Below are positions 1-11,232 of a DNA stretch of 60,417 nt, in pieces. Position 1 is the first letter of the stretch. Every line of letters begins with the position of its first letter. The notes under the pieces were generated by a model, which saw nothing but the letters and a program-made list of their open reading frames with translations, was not told where the DNA came from and ran no database searches. Source of the stretch: Morchella semilibera (lineage: Eukaryota > Ascomycota > Pezizomycetes > Pezizales > Morchellaceae); assembly GCA_009192285.1 (NCBI GenBank), contig WBVU01000015.1:1004472-1064888 (forward strand), in the 5' to 3' direction. The translations under genes and the position numbers were made by a program.

Positions 1-182
1 CATAATCCTCCCCACCATCTTCGCTATTCTACATTACCAATCCATCACGCAATCGAACCTCCTAGAACCTAATGACGACAGCCTCCACCTCGTACTCCCC
101 ACTCTCGCTTATCATTACCTTAACAACCACAATCGTGCATCGCCTACCGAACTGTCGGGACGACTGCCAAGACGCCGGGACA
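1..182 (-). repeat. Solo LTR family A, copy A1 (cut by window edge)
   Basis: The sequence ends with the reverse complement of the family A LTR start (GACGCCGGGACA at 171-182) and shares the CATCGAACCTCCTAGAACCTAATGACGACA-type block, in part, with the other copies. Only the LTR 5' third is inside the window, so no target duplication can be tested. Confidence 0.8.
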
Positions 183-590
183 ACGGGGTTAAGCGAGGCA
201 AACGAATTCAGGACACGGTGATACCAAGGGGCACAACCGATAACGAGGACAGGACGAAGAATAGAACCAAGAGTATATTTTATATCAGGACAGGAGGAGA
301 AACCGAGCCGAAGAGAACTAACAGGAACCTAAAGGGAAAGGTTGATAACAGGAGGTTGCGTAAGGAAAGAAGGAAAGAAAAGACAAAGGAAATCCCAACC
401 CCTATATATAGCATATGCTTACATCAATGACTAATCCATATCACAGAAACCCATAGAAACCCATAGAGGGGAAACCTCCGAACCGTAACCGATCTACATA
501 CTAAACTCCGATATAGCCAACCCGAAGAATCCCGACACCATTACTAATTCCTTTCCACCGAGTCCCGAACATACCAATCATGCCGTGACA
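183..590 (-). repeat. Family C-like LTR, degraded
   Basis: It ends with GCCGTGACA, close to the family C terminus CCGTGATA. It carries the antisense family C core: AGGTTGCGT, a purine-rich tract, then CTATATATAG (antisense TATA box) near 400-410 and the repeated AGAAACCCATAG block. The left boundary is uncertain because it abuts copy A1. The TGACTCA site is mutated to TGACTAA here. Confidence 0.5.
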
Positions 591-1200
591 GTGACGGAGT
601 AGCCCGACGCAGAGTAGAAGATGACAATGATGATGCAGAAGGACTCGAGGAGCACAGCCTACGCGACCAGGAGACCGACGAAGGCAGAGCCAACACCGGG
701 CAGACACAAGCACAGGCACCGGCGAAGGCAAAGGCAAGGGCACAAGATCGAAGAGCAGAGAAAGTGAGGGCCGGATGGACCTCAATGAGAACAATGAGAG
801 GTACTATGAGTTTTCCTCTTACAGAGGACTGGATCTTGTAGGCGAGGAACTATGGCTTGGAAATAGGAGTATATTCCTATGTATCGAAATAACAGGAAGA
901 CGAGACAGAGAGGAAAGAAAGAAAGAACTAAGAAAAACATCTATACCCACTATTTAACACCTCTCCTGCACCAGTCCACTATGACTCATTCATCAGCTCA
1001 TAGAAACCCATAGAAATCCGTCGCATCCACATCTCGTATTCGTCCCCACAACCTCTGCTATTTACATTACAAATCCATCACACCATCAAACCTCCTAGAA
1101 CCCAGTGAAGACACCCCCTCCCTCGCTTAACAATACCTAAACAATTACAACAGCGGTTCCACTACTGAACCCTCGGGATCGATGCTCAGACGCCGGAACA
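591..1200 (-). repeat. Solo LTR family A, copy A2
   Basis: It begins GTGACGGAGTAGCCCGACGC, the antisense LTR 3' end, and finishes AGACGCCGGAACA, the antisense LTR 5' end. An antisense TATA-like CTATTTAACACC lies near 950 and ATGACTCAT near 980. No clean target duplication is seen. It is the left member of a three-LTR tandem. Confidence 0.85.
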
Positions 1201-1521
1201 AGAACGCCAACGCCTTCGCAGTATGGAGCACCAGAGCCTGACTTCATTAATGAACATGCAGCAGAGGCCAAGTCCGTAATCAAGCATGTGGAATACCTTC
1301 TCGGACGTTATACATTGTTCGAGGAGCTTTGACCTCAAGCTGATTCTCTTTAGTATTAACGTCCATCGGTTTGGAATGAGGCAAACGACGATTTTAATCC
1401 AAGTCTACCAATGACTAAGTTAGCTAAGGGCGACGTGAGTGCCTCGCGCCTTTTGGAGGGCTTAGTGAGCTTTCGCTAACTTCTTCCATTAGGTTCAAAT
1501 CAATTGTTCGTGGGTGAGATC
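1201..1521 (+). pseudogene. Exon and intron remnant of an old gene (first spacer)
   Basis: A frame from about 1220 to 1330 reads QYGAPEPDFINEHAAEAKSV and continues to YLLGRYTLFEEL. It is followed by a stretch ending GCTAACTTCTTCCATTAG (about 1470-1491), which looks like an intron 3' end with branch site, then GSNQLFVGEI. The coding sense resumes after copy A4 at 2944. The segment therefore looks like part of a host gene cut by LTRs. I do not recognise the family firmly; spacing and wording resemble fungal DUF6532-type proteins, but this is weak. Confidence 0.4.
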
Positions 1522-2101
1522 TGTGACGGAGTAACTTGACGCAAAGAAGAAGATGACAATGATGACGCAGAAGGACTTGAGGAGCACAGCCTAAGCGACG
1601 AGGAGACGACGAAGACAAAAGGTAACACCGGACAGGCACAAGCACAGCACCGGCAAAGACAAAGGCAAGGGCAAAGGCACAGGGGCATGGAGCAGGGAGA
1701 GTGAGGACCGAATGGACCTCAACGAGAACAATGAGAGGTACCATGGGTTTCCTCTTGTCAGGGATCGGTATTCGGTACGAGAGGCTATGCTTAGAAATAG
1801 GAGTTGATTCCCATGTACCGAGATAACAGGAGACGAGACGAAGAAAAAAAAGAAGGAACTAAGGAAAACATCTATCCCGCTATTTAACACCCCTCCTTCA
1901 CCAGTCCGCTATGACTCACACATCACCCGTAGAAACCCGTAGAAATCTGTCGCTGCCACACCTCGTATTCCTCCCACAACCTCTCTATTACATTACAAAT
2001 CCACACACCACCCTCCTAGAACCCAGAGCACCCCCCCTCGCTTACAAACCTAACATACAACAGCGTCCACTACTCCCCGGATCGATGCTCAGACCCGAAC
2101 A
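1522..2101 (-). repeat. Solo LTR family A, copy A3
   Basis: It starts TGTGACGGAGTAAC and ends GACCCGAACA. The left flank is AGATC (1517-1521), which reappears at 2944-2948 after copy A4. A3 and A4 therefore derive from one insertion later duplicated with its spacer. Confidence 0.85.
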
Positions 2102-2378
2102 AGAACCCAACGCCTTCGCATATGAGCACCAAGCCTGACTTCAATTAATGAACATCAGCAGAGGCCAATCGTATCAAGCTGTGGAACCTCTCAGTTATAC
2201 ATTGTTGACTTTACTCAAGCTATCTCTTAGTATTAACGTCCATGTTTAATGAGGCAACGACGATTTTAATCCAGTCACCAATGACTAATTGCTAAGGGCG
2301 ACGTGAGTGCTCGCCCTTTTGGAGGCTTAGTGAGCTTTCGCTACTCTTCCATTAGTAAATCATTGTTCTGGGTGAATC
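2102..2378 (+). repeat. Second copy of the 1201-1521 spacer, peppered with deletions
   Basis: It aligns end to end with 1201-1521 (for example CCAACGCCTTCGCA, TTAATGAACAT, GGCGACGTGAGTG, CTTTTGGAGG) but is about 44 bp shorter because of many one- to four-base deletions spread along its length. The adjoining LTR copy A4 shows the same kind of losses relative to A3. Confidence 0.85.
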
Positions 2379-2943
2379 TGTACAGTAACTTGACGCAAAG
2401 AAAAATGACAAGAAGCAGAAGGACTTGAAGCACAGCCTAACGACGAAGACCGACGAAGAAAAGGTAACACCGAGGCAAAACAGGCCGCAAAGACAAAGGC
2501 AAGGAAAGGCACACATGAGAGGAAGTGAGGACCGAATGGACTCACGAGAAAATGAGAGTACATGGGTTCCTTTGTCAGAGATCGAGTATCGGTACGAAGG
2601 CTATGGTTAGAAATGGAGTATTCCTTAGAGATAACAGGAAGACGAGACGAAAAAAAAAGAAGAACTAAGAAAACCTATCGCTATTTAACACCCCTCCTTC
2701 ACCAGTCCGCTATGACTCACCATCACCCCGTAGAAACCCGTAGAAATCTGTCGCTGCCACCTCGTATTCCTCCCCACCATCTCCTGCATTTACATTACAA
2801 ATCCATTACGCCATCGAACCTACCAGAATCCCATAACGACACCCCCCTCCTTAATTCACCCCTTCCTCGCTTAGCAATACCTTAACAATCATAATACGAT
2901 TCGACTACCGAACCCCCGGGACCAATGCCAAGACGCCGGGACA
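2379..2943 (-). repeat. Solo LTR family A, copy A4 (deletion-riddled)
   Basis: It starts TGTACAGTAACTTGACGC and ends CAAGACGCCGGGACA. It is followed by the target duplication AGATC. Its first half has many small deletions relative to A3; its second half (after about 2690) is nearly clean. Confidence 0.85.
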
Positions 2944-3810
2944 AGATCGCACCTTGTTTTTACAGTGAAGGACTGCATGTCGAAGGATCTTTTGTATGGC
3001 TTGAGCGAAGAGAAACGCCAGAGGCAAAGGGTAAGAAGATGTCCTTTCTCCTCGAGAAATGAACGTTCTATAAGCAATCCTGATAATTATACTGTAAGAG
3101 CTCTCTCCACCGTTCCATGAGACTTCGGCAAGGTGCTCACGGCCACTAGACAGGCCGGCTTCACTTTTGGGACCCGGAAATTGTAGAAGTAAGATTTCTA
3201 AAATATTACAAAGGTGATAAAATGCGTGGGGCCAAGGATCCTGATTTCATTGATGATATATCTCAGGCGTTTATCAGCCTAGTTTCCACCGCAATCTGGT
3301 TTATCTTACGATCTTGGAAAACAGGCATATACGTCGAAGGGTTGAACTTCAATCCGCATCAGAATCCGGATATCATGAGTAAGGCACACCAAGCCCTCTA
3401 AAAGGCTTCTTTTGACCTCGGGATACCTCCAGCTACGTATAACAGGATGTTAAGCACATGGGGAAGAGAAGCAAGGAGAACCAGGAGTGCACACTGGAAG
3501 TAATACGAGAATCAATTCGCGAGAAGGTAAATAAAAAAGTCTCAAAGAGCCTTATCTATATACTAACAAGTCTTTTAGGTCAATGAGTTAAGAGGGCATG
3601 AAGAGGTTATATCCAGAGTCGGCCTGGAGGAGGGTGATGTTCACTAGCAATTAGCTGCGGATATAGCCGCATGGAGAGCTGCAAAGGTGCGCGGGGAAGA
3701 AAGGGAAGCATCAGTAGCGATTGAGAGAAGTGGTTTAGGGGGCGTGGGCATGGCGAAGGCGGGAGAGGCATTTCAAGAGCCTCCTTTCCGCCTCGACAGT
3801 TGATAATGTG
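2944..3810 (+). pseudogene. Degenerate intron-bearing gene, possibly DUF6532-like
   Basis: Coding-like stretches on the plus strand read APCFYSEGLHVEGSFVWLER (about 2949-3010), then FLKYYKGDKMRGAKDPDFID and STAIWFILRSWKTGIYVEGL (about 3190-3350), then PATYNRMLSTWGREARR (about 3430-3480). A probable intron runs from GTAAATAAAAAAG (about 3527) through a TACTAACAAG branch site to TTTTAG (about 3580). In-frame stops at several places show the gene is dead. The order (acidic helix, V-x-T-A-I, W-x-T-G motif) recalls fungal DUF6532-type proteins, but only weakly. The LTRs at 1522-2943 sit in the same gene, whose upstream exon is at 1201-1521. Confidence 0.4.
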
Positions 3811-4319
3811 ATTTTGGCGGAGGACTCTTATTTTGATGTATGGTATGAATAATCAAAGTGGATATTGAGGTATCAGTAGTTTAGTAATAGTTTGAAAGTC
3901 CTTGGAGATATTGGGAGAGCCCAGGAGATTGGCAGGAATTACAGGAGAGCTTGCGAGGTTTCGCTTAATCCTCCAGAAATATCAGGAGGGCTTGGGGAGC
4001 CCTCACGAGAACGCCCTGCTCATCCTTGGGCTTGTAACAGAGCGTCTCTGAAGCCTCTCTAAACAAAAACCTCTTACTAGTGTGGAGGTCTACGATATCA
4101 TCTCGCAGCCTCTTGAGAGAGAATAACAAAGCCTCCAGAAGGGCACCAGAAGAGCGCCGCTTAGCATCAGGAGAGCCTGCTAAGCCTTCTTGAAGGCTCA
4201 GGAGGCTTCCGCAAAGGCTCAGGAGGCCCTCGTATGGGCAGGTAAGCTCCTGGAGATCGAAAGTTTGATGGGTGTCTCCGAACGTCTCCCACACCTCCCG
4301 GGCCTCAGGTAGGGTCGAT
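3811..4319. other. Gene-free tract rich in AGGAG/CTCCT words
   Basis: No supported gene. The part from 3880 to 4319 repeats short AGGAG, GGAGAG and AGGCTCAGGAGGC words, in the same style as the 139-bp insertion in copy A12. A minus-strand frame spans 3965-4429 but runs into the LTR and matches nothing I recognise. Confidence 0.4.
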
Positions 4320-4976
4320 GTCCCAGCGTCTTGGCATGGATTCTGAGGGTTCGGTAGCCGAAGCGCTGTTGTGGTTGTTAGAGTAATGTTAAGCGAGGAG
4401 GGGGTATGCTGAGAAGGAGGTGTCGTCATTGGATTCTAGGAGGTTCGATGGCCTGATGGATTGGTAAGTTGAATGCAAATAGTAGAGATGGTGGGGAGGA
4501 ATACGAGGTTGGTTGCGATTGATTTCTATGGGTTTCTATGGGCTGATGTATGAGTCATAGCGGACTGGTGGAGCAACGGGGTCAAATAGCAGGTATAGAT
4601 GTTTTCCTTGGTTCTTTCTTTCTTTTCTCTCTGTTTCGTCTTCCTGTTATCTCGGTACATAGGAATCTACTTCTATTCTTAAGCCATCGCCTCTTGCACC
4701 ACAAGATTCTGTCCTTTAAAGAGGAAAGCCATAGTGCCTCTCATCGTTCTTGTTGAGGTCCATCCGGTCTTCACTCTCTCTGTCCTGCGGTCTTGTGCCC
4801 TTGTCCTTGCCTTTGCCTTTGCCGGTGCCTGTACTTGTGCCTGCCCAGCATTGTTCCTGTCTTCCTCGGTCTCCCTCGTCACGTAGACTGTGCTCCTCGT
4901 CACGTAGACTGTGCTCCTCGAGTCCTTCTGCGTCATCATTGTCATCTTCTACTTTGCGTCGGGTTACTCTGTCACA
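4320..4976 (+). repeat. Solo LTR family A, copy A5, target duplication GTCGA
   Basis: A complete 657-bp LTR from TGTCCCAGCG to TACTCTGTCACA. GTCGA stands directly before it (4315-4319) and after it (4977-4981). Inside are ATGAGTCAT near 4552, an AT-rich start region, a CT-rich tract ending GTCTTCCTG, and the TTTGCC-type hexamer run. CpG sites in the terminal blocks have changed to CA or TG. Confidence 0.92.
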
Positions 4977-4996
4977 GTCGAATATGCTTGCTGATG

Positions 4997-5372
4997 TACC
5001 GAACCCTCGGGACCGCTGCCAAGACACCGGGACATATATACTGAGATAATAGGAAGACGAGACAGAGAAGAAAGAAAGAAAGAAACTAAAGAAAAAGTCT
5101 TTTCGCGCTATTTAACACCCTCCTCTGCCAGTCCGCTATGATTCATACCTTTGTCCATAGAATCCCATAGAAATCCATCGCAACTACATCTCGTTCCCTT
5201 CCCAACATCTTTTCTAATTATATTACAAAATCCATCACGCCATAGAATCTCATAGAACCTAATGACGGCACCCCAACCTTATCGCATCCCCCCCTCGCTT
5301 AATATTCCTCCGTTAGTCACATCAGCGCTTAGACGACTAAACCGTCAGAACCGATCCCAAGACGCCGGGACA
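4997..5372 (-). repeat. Family A LTR fragments, copy A6
   Basis: A 38-bp antisense LTR 5' tip (TACCGAACCCTCGGGACCGC to CCGGGACA, 4997-5034) is followed directly by a longer antisense piece that starts in mid-LTR (TACTGAGATAATAGGAAG, about 5039) and ends CAAGACGCCGGGACA at 5372. The bZIP-type site is mutated (ATGATTCAT). Two partial copies are joined tip to middle. Confidence 0.75.
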
Positions 5373-6417
5373 TTTTCTTAATTATTTAATCAAGCCAATT
5401 TACTTTACTTTTGTTAGTTTTGTTGTCGCGATAATGTGAGTTGGTGGTTATAAGTGTGCAACAGTATCCTACGAGGATCTGGGACGGAATCAAAAGAGAG
5501 GTTGAAGTTAAATTTCTTCAGTCTCTTGAAACCTCTTTATATCTAGATAAGTTTTATATTTTCAACGGAACTGTTATTTTGATAGCTGGAAGAAAACCAA
5601 AGGTATGTTTTAATATTTATTATTTCTTTCAATTTTTCAAGTTGAAAAAACTGTTAGTATATACTATCAAACGTAACAAATCAACTATTGTATTAGTATA
5701 CACTCTTACGCAATTTGGAGTTATTCAAAATGTGATCAGGAAGTCATACCAATTGGAATTCTTGATATATAACCTCAACCGTTTACGAGATGTCCGATCT
5801 CAAATTCATTGATCAAATTGGTACATTAAAATACTTTGAAGGACAGATGTATCAATATGAAGGAAAATTACGAAATGATATACTTGTAAGTTTTTACTTG
5901 AATAAATAACGTAATACCAAGAATAATGAAAAATTTTGATATCAAATCACCACTATTTTCAAAACTTGCACCTTATCTAAACTCCGGAAATATTCTTGAT
6001 ATTGCATTGAAATATCAATATGAATACGAAGGTGATCGAGGTAAATTGTTAGAGATATCTATAATTTAAAAATATTGCTAACATATATTAGCGTATGGAC
6101 ATATACTTTTAATCAACTTTACTCACAAACATCATACCAAAAGATGATAAAGTAACTTTTTTCCAAACTCCAAAAGCCAAACGAAAGCCCTCAGGCTTAT
6201 GAAGACATATATAACATCAGCTATATCTGATTCTCCTAAACAAGCATCAGGAAGATTTTCCAAGTTTAAGAAGATTATTTGGGGTATCAGGAGACTCAAA
6301 AGACTCCAGTCACAAATGGTAAAGCTTGTTGATGAGCTCGAATAAAAATCAAAAAGGAAAGTCCATCATTTTCATCTTCATATGCAAGTTCTGATAAAAT
6401 CATTTCTCCCGACTCGG

Positions 6418-7060
6418 TGTCCTGGCGTCTGGCATCGGTCCCAATAGTTCAGTAGTCGTAGTGCTGTTGCGACAGATAGAGTTATGTTAAGCGAGGATGA
6501 GGTGACATGAGGTGAGATGAGGTGAGGTTATTGTCATTAGGTTCTATGAGGTTTGGTTGCAGAGAGGATTGGTAATAGGAATTAGCGAGATGGTGGGGAG
6601 GAATACGAAGTGTGGTAGCGAGGGGTTTCTATGAAGTTCTATGAGCGGAATGTGTGAGTCATACCAGACTGGTGGGGGAGAAGTGTTAAATAGCAAAGAT
6701 AGATGTTTTCCTTAGTTCTTTCTTTCTTTTCTCTCTGTTTTGTCTTCCTGTTCTCTCGGTACATAGGAATCTATTCCTATTCTCAAGCCATAGCTCCCCG
6801 TACCCAAAGATTCTTTCCTCTAAAAAGAGGAAACCTATAGTACCTATTATCGTTCTCGTTGAGGTCCATCCGGTCCTCACTTTCTCTGCCCCGCGCTCTT
6901 GTGCCCTTGCTCTTGCCTTTGCCTTTGCCGGTGCCTGTGCTTATGCCTGCCCAGCGTTGTTCCTGTCTTCGTCGGTCCCCTCGTCGCGCAGGCTGTGCTC
7001 CTCGAGTCTTTTTGCGTCATCATTGTCATCTTCTACTTTGCGTCGAGTTACTTCATCACA
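6418..7060 (+). repeat. Solo LTR family A, copy A7, target duplication CTCGG
   Basis: A complete 643-bp LTR from TGTCCTGGCG to CTTCATCACA. CTCGG precedes it at 6413-6417 and follows at 7061-7065. Most CpG sites of the 5' tip have become TG or CA (CCGG to CTGG, TTCGG to TTCAG, GCGC to GTGC), which marks an older copy. Confidence 0.92.
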
Positions 7061-7181
7061 CTCGGATCCTTCTGCTCCATCACAATATAAAATACAGACC
7101 GGAACTCAACTCAATCAACCAAAAAATATATCTTTGAGCCCTATTTACGACAGTCCTTGTCAGAATCTTTTGAATCATCTA

Positions 7182-8760
7182 TGTGACAGAGTAACTGTTA
7201 CGGGATTTGGAGACAGGAAGACCAGCAAAGCCTCCCTATGCTACTAAAATCCCAATTGGTGCCCCAGAGAGGTACAGTGGTGCCAGTATGGGCCAGGTTA
7301 CGGAGTTGCGGAATACCAGTTAAAAGACACGTTTTCAACCCCGAGAAAATCTCCTAGAGTGTTAAAGCGCCGGCGCAGCAACTTAGGACACCGGTGGGTA
7401 TATGAGGGGGCAGCAGTTCAAGTTTGGGATCAATCGGACCAAAACTGATCAAATGGCAAAGGTTTTGGGAAAGCTGACGCTGGTAACTTCTCAGGGAAAG
7501 GTAAGACTACCCGACACCTCCGGTACCTAATCGTTGATAGTCCTAATGTTGAGCCATGCTCCTTAGTGATAGATAACGATTCAGGGAAAGAGTTGGCGAG
7601 TGAAGTCGAGGCCCCGGTACCAAGGAGGTATCAGGTAGGCTGACTTCGGCACTTCCCGCTGACGAAAAAACTGAGTGCATGCAGTAGCGCGATGTAACAT
7701 AAGGGTTTTAAAAGGCGTTGTGAACGTTGGCGTTGGTGTTTTGTTTTCTTCGCGATTATCACGGTCTTCTGGTTCTCCCACATATGTTGTAATGATAGTT
7801 CTTAGTCCGCGTGACATTTTTGCGCGGGATATAAATACAGTGTCATTCTTCGACTTTGTGAAATCATCATCGACGAAGAAAGAGTCTTAACGATATAAAT
7901 CTATTACCTCTATTCTATACGCTCTTAGTGATCCTTGAAAATATCTACCTGAACCAATCTTCGTGTTAGCATTACCCCAATCTAAACAACTTTCTATACT
8001 CGTCGGACTAGCGTCGGACCGCGGAGATTCTAGTTACGTTTAGACTGAAGTGACCCCGTTCCTTTCTGCCTTTGCAGTTAGCGTTTCGGACTCTGAGCTC
8101 TTTACAGTACTACTCTGGTAGCCCGGTGCGACACCCTAATAGTAATATAACGCAAAGAAGAAGATGACAATGATGATGCAGAAGGGCCCGAGGAGCACAG
8201 CCTGAGCGACAAGGAGACCGACGAAGACAAAGGCAACACCGGGCAGGCACAAGCAACAGGCACCGGCAAGGCAAAGGCAAAGGCAAAGGCACAGGGGCAC
8301 AGAGCAGGGAGAGTGAGGACCAGATGGACCTCAACGAGAACAATGAGAGGAACTATGGATTTCCCCTTATCAGAGGATCAAGATTTGGTACGAGAAACTA
8401 TGGCTTAGAAATAGGAGTTGATTCATATGTACCGAGATAACAGGAAGACGAGACAGAGAGAAAAGAAAGAAAGAACTAAGGAAACATCTAGCCCCGCTAT
8501 TTAACACTCCTCCCCACTAATCCGCTATAACCCGCACATCTGTTCATAGAAACCCATAGAAACCTTTCACACCCACACCTCGTATTCCTCCCCACCATCT
8601 CCGCTATCTACATTACAAATCCATCATGCCATCGAACCTCCTAGAATTAAATGACGACAACCTCCTTTAGCACACCCCCTCCTCGCTTAACCATTCCTAA
8701 ACAATTGCAACAGCGCTTCGACTACCGAACCCTCGGGACCGATGTCAAGACGCTGGGACA
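7182..8760 (-). repeat. Solo LTR family A, copy A8, target duplication ATCTA, split by a family D LTR
   Basis: It starts TGTGACAGAGTAAC at 7182, is interrupted at 7196-8141, and resumes with CGCAAAGAAGAAGATGAC to end GACGCTGGGACA at 8760. ATCTA flanks the whole structure (7177-7181 and 8761-8765). Without the insert the LTR is about 630 bp, normal for the family. Confidence 0.92.
7196..8141 (+). repeat. Solo LTR family D, target duplication GTAAC/GTAAT
   Basis: A 946-bp element from TGTTACGGGATTTGG to GCGACACCCTAATA. GTAAC stands before it (7191-7195) and GTAAT after it (8142-8146), one C-to-T change apart. A TATA-like GGGATATAAATACAG lies near 7828-7842. A second copy in the opposite orientation lies at 43219-44178. 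No coding region is seen, so a solo LTR is the best reading. Confidence 0.85.
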
Positions 8761-9144
8761 ATCTACTACAGTCAGTTCAAATACGGGAAGACTCAGCAAC
8801 ACTACTCCTGAAGGGACTTTCTTCAATCCGATATCACAATTAGGCAGGCCAATCAATACTCAACAACTTGAAGTTGAAACTATAGAACTTTCAGGTTTAA
8901 GCAAAGATCAATCATTATGTTCTGAATCTCCGAATGTTGATAAGAGTAGAAATTTCGAGAGGGTTCATTGAGAGAAATCACTAAGTATATCTCCTCTTTT
9001 GAATATCGTTGAAAATCCTATTCAAGAACAAGTATTCTTCAAGTTGTCAGTACAAATTGAAGGAACTGATGATAATACTGTATATGGACAAAACTTAAAC
9101 ACTATTACGACTTGTTCAAAAGGAAAAAGAAGGGCAGCAAATTA

Positions 9145-9389
9145 GTTTTTATTTATTCAAGTTCTATTTATATTTCTGATATGTATTTCCAATTAAGTTT
9201 TTTTCAATACTATATTTTTTGTTGGGTTTTTCTTTCACTTACTTAAGTTCTTACAATTGCAAATACTTTTATAATTCTTTTTCAAATGATATATTTATAT
9301 ATATTATGTAACGTTGCTAATGTTTTGCAATTATTAGCTTTCGTTTTGAAAATACGAGAACTGAAATGATATCATTTTGAACCTATATT
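9145..9389. other. AT-rich gene-free tract
   Basis: Only AT-rich sequence with no supported gene. It separates the end of the unknown AT-rich gene from the Helitron-type domains. Confidence 0.4.
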
Positions 9390-10155
9390 TAAGTTCCTCA
9401 AAGCTGTGAATCACAATATTCCGAGACCAATCCTCAACGTAGAATTTGAAATGGCGTTTTCGTACCTGCCGATAATTTGTTGCCATTTGATAAAGGACTA
9501 GTTTCTTCCTACTCCTATATACAAAATGAGAACCAAATCAATCATGCAGTTTTCAATTAAAACGATAATACGACGTTAATGTCTAATACGATTACAGCTA
9601 AATCTCGAAACTCATCCATCAGAAGTTACTATACTATCTTTTGTCCCTAATCGTTTATTCAAGAACCTCATTCGGCGTTTTGAGTTGAAATACGATAAAT
9701 CATTTCCTCAATATCCATGCGCTTTTTGTACAATACTCCTATTGCAAAGAAGTATTAAATGGATTTGACACGACTATATTATACAATATCCATTAAAATC
9801 AGTTCTCCAATACAATATTATCATCAAAATAAAGAGCGGAGTTGAGTGTGTTGCTGTATGTCACTCTTGCAAAATCATACTCCGTTCATGACCAAATGCT
9901 GGCCCATGGCCATCTGAGCTAACAGATATTCATCAATATTCACGTATTTTTCTGTCGCCAATTACCTTACAAACAAATTTGGGTTGTACTCAAAGTCATC
10001 AACAAACTCATAATCCATATTCTACGTATCGAACACTTACAGGTAAAATAAATACAACTCGAAATCCACAGACAATTGCTCTATATACCAGTTGTATAGG
10101 AGTATATTTGGAAAGTTCAAGAAATCGATTTGACTAAGGATATAATCTGGAACAT

Positions 10156-11232
10156 TGTCCCGGCGTCTTGGCATTAGTCTCGAGGGTTCGGTAGTCGAAG
10201 CGCGGTTATGATTGTTTAGGTATAATTAAGCGAGGAAGGAGTGTGTTGAAGAGGGGGTGTCGTCATTGAGTTCTAGAAGGTTCGATGACTTGACGGATTT
10301 GTAATGGAAATAGAAGGGATGGTGGGGAGGAATACGAGGTGTGGATGCGATGGATTTCTATGGATTTCTATGAGCCGATGATTGAGTCATAGTGGACTGG
10401 TGGAGGTGAGGTGTTAAATAGCGGGCATAGATGTTTTCCTTTCTTTTCTCTCTGTCTCGTCTTCCTGTTATCTCGGTACATAGGAATCTACTCCTATTTC
10501 CAAACCATAGTCCCTCATACCAAAGATCTGTCTTCTAGAAAGAGAAAATCCATAGTACCTCTCATCGTTCTCGTTGAGGTCCATCCGGTCCTCACTCTCC
10601 CTGCCCTGCACCCTTGTGCCCTTGCCTTTGCCTTTGCCTTCGCCGGTGCGTGTGCTTGTGCCTGCCCGATGTTGCCCCTGTCTTCGTCAGTCTCCTCGTC
10701 GCTGAGGCTGTTATCACGGAGCAGGGCGTGTGTGGGGTCGAGACTTGCCAAGGTATATAACACCAAACCAGAGCGGGACGAGGCGGACGAGGTAAAGCGG
10801 GAAGCCGAAGCGAGGCGGAGGTTATTAAATCACTAGGAGCAATGAGCGAAGCAGGAACTAGAAGAGGGCACTCGAAGTCCCAAAGTTGCATTGCCTAGTT
10901 GACAGGAAGGTTGCGTGAAGAAGAAAGGAAAGAAAGGAAAATCCTACAAGCGAGGGAGAGAGCTTCCTATATATAGCCCCGAAATCGCTTCGCTGACTCA
11001 TACCATAGAAACTCATAGAATCTCAAGAAACACCCCTTATTAGAAATACATGCGCAATATTGACTCATAGAATCCCTGCAACAGAACCTCATAGAACATC
11101 CTAGAAAACCTCTGACTAATCCTTCTTCCTGCAACATCACTAAGTACGCTCCACGCCGTGATAGTTGTGCTCCTCGGGTCCTTCTGCGTCATCATTGTCA
11201 TCTTCTTCTTTGCGTCGGGTTACTCCATCACA
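10156..11232 (+). repeat. Solo LTR family A, copy A9, target duplication AACAT, split by a family C LTR
   Basis: It starts TGTCCCGGCGTCTTGG at 10156 and is interrupted at 10712-11163. It resumes with GCTCCTCGGGTCCTTCTGCG and ends TACTCCATCACA at 11232. AACAT flanks the composite at 10151-10155 and 11233-11237. It splits the Helitron remnant. Confidence 0.92.
10712..11163 (-). repeat. Solo LTR family C nested in A9
   Basis: A 452-bp element with terminal inverted tips TATCACGG and CCGTGATA, flanked by GCTGT (10707-10711) and GTTGT (11164-11168). In antisense order it shows AGGTTGCGTGAAG, a purine-rich tract, TATATATA (10968-10975), and TGACTCA 18 bp further on (10994-11000). These tips define family C. 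Confidence 0.85.

Larger units (their letters stand above)
5373..9144 (+). pseudogene. AT-rich multi-exon gene of unknown function, split by LTRs A7 and A8
   Basis: Outside the LTRs this tract is strongly AT-rich. Coding-like blocks are WDGIKREVEVKFLQSLETSL (about 5487-5545) ending at a donor GTATGTTTTAAT (about 5604), MSDLKFIDQIGTLKYFEGQM (about 5790-5850) ending at GTAAGTTTTTAC (5885), and LFSKLAPYLNSGNILDIALK (about 5955-6015). The frame resumes as SAPSQYKIQTGTQLNQPKN after A7. Removing A8 with one ATCTA copy joins it to VSSNTGRLSNTTPEGTFF, and it ends GKRRAAN-stop near 9144. I do not recognise the product. It lies just upstream of Helitron-type domains with the same base composition, so it may be that element's accessory gene. 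Confidence 0.4.

Noticed and set aside
591-2943. A short LTR element (TRIM) made of A2-spacer-A3
   Set aside because: No target duplication encloses A2 to A3 or A2 to A4, there is no primer site next to the LTRs, and the spacer reads as an exon of an older gene continued at 2944.
3965-4429. 154-codon minus-strand frame as a gene
   Set aside because: Its start lies inside LTR A5 and its rest is AGGAG-rich low-complexity DNA with no recognisable motif.
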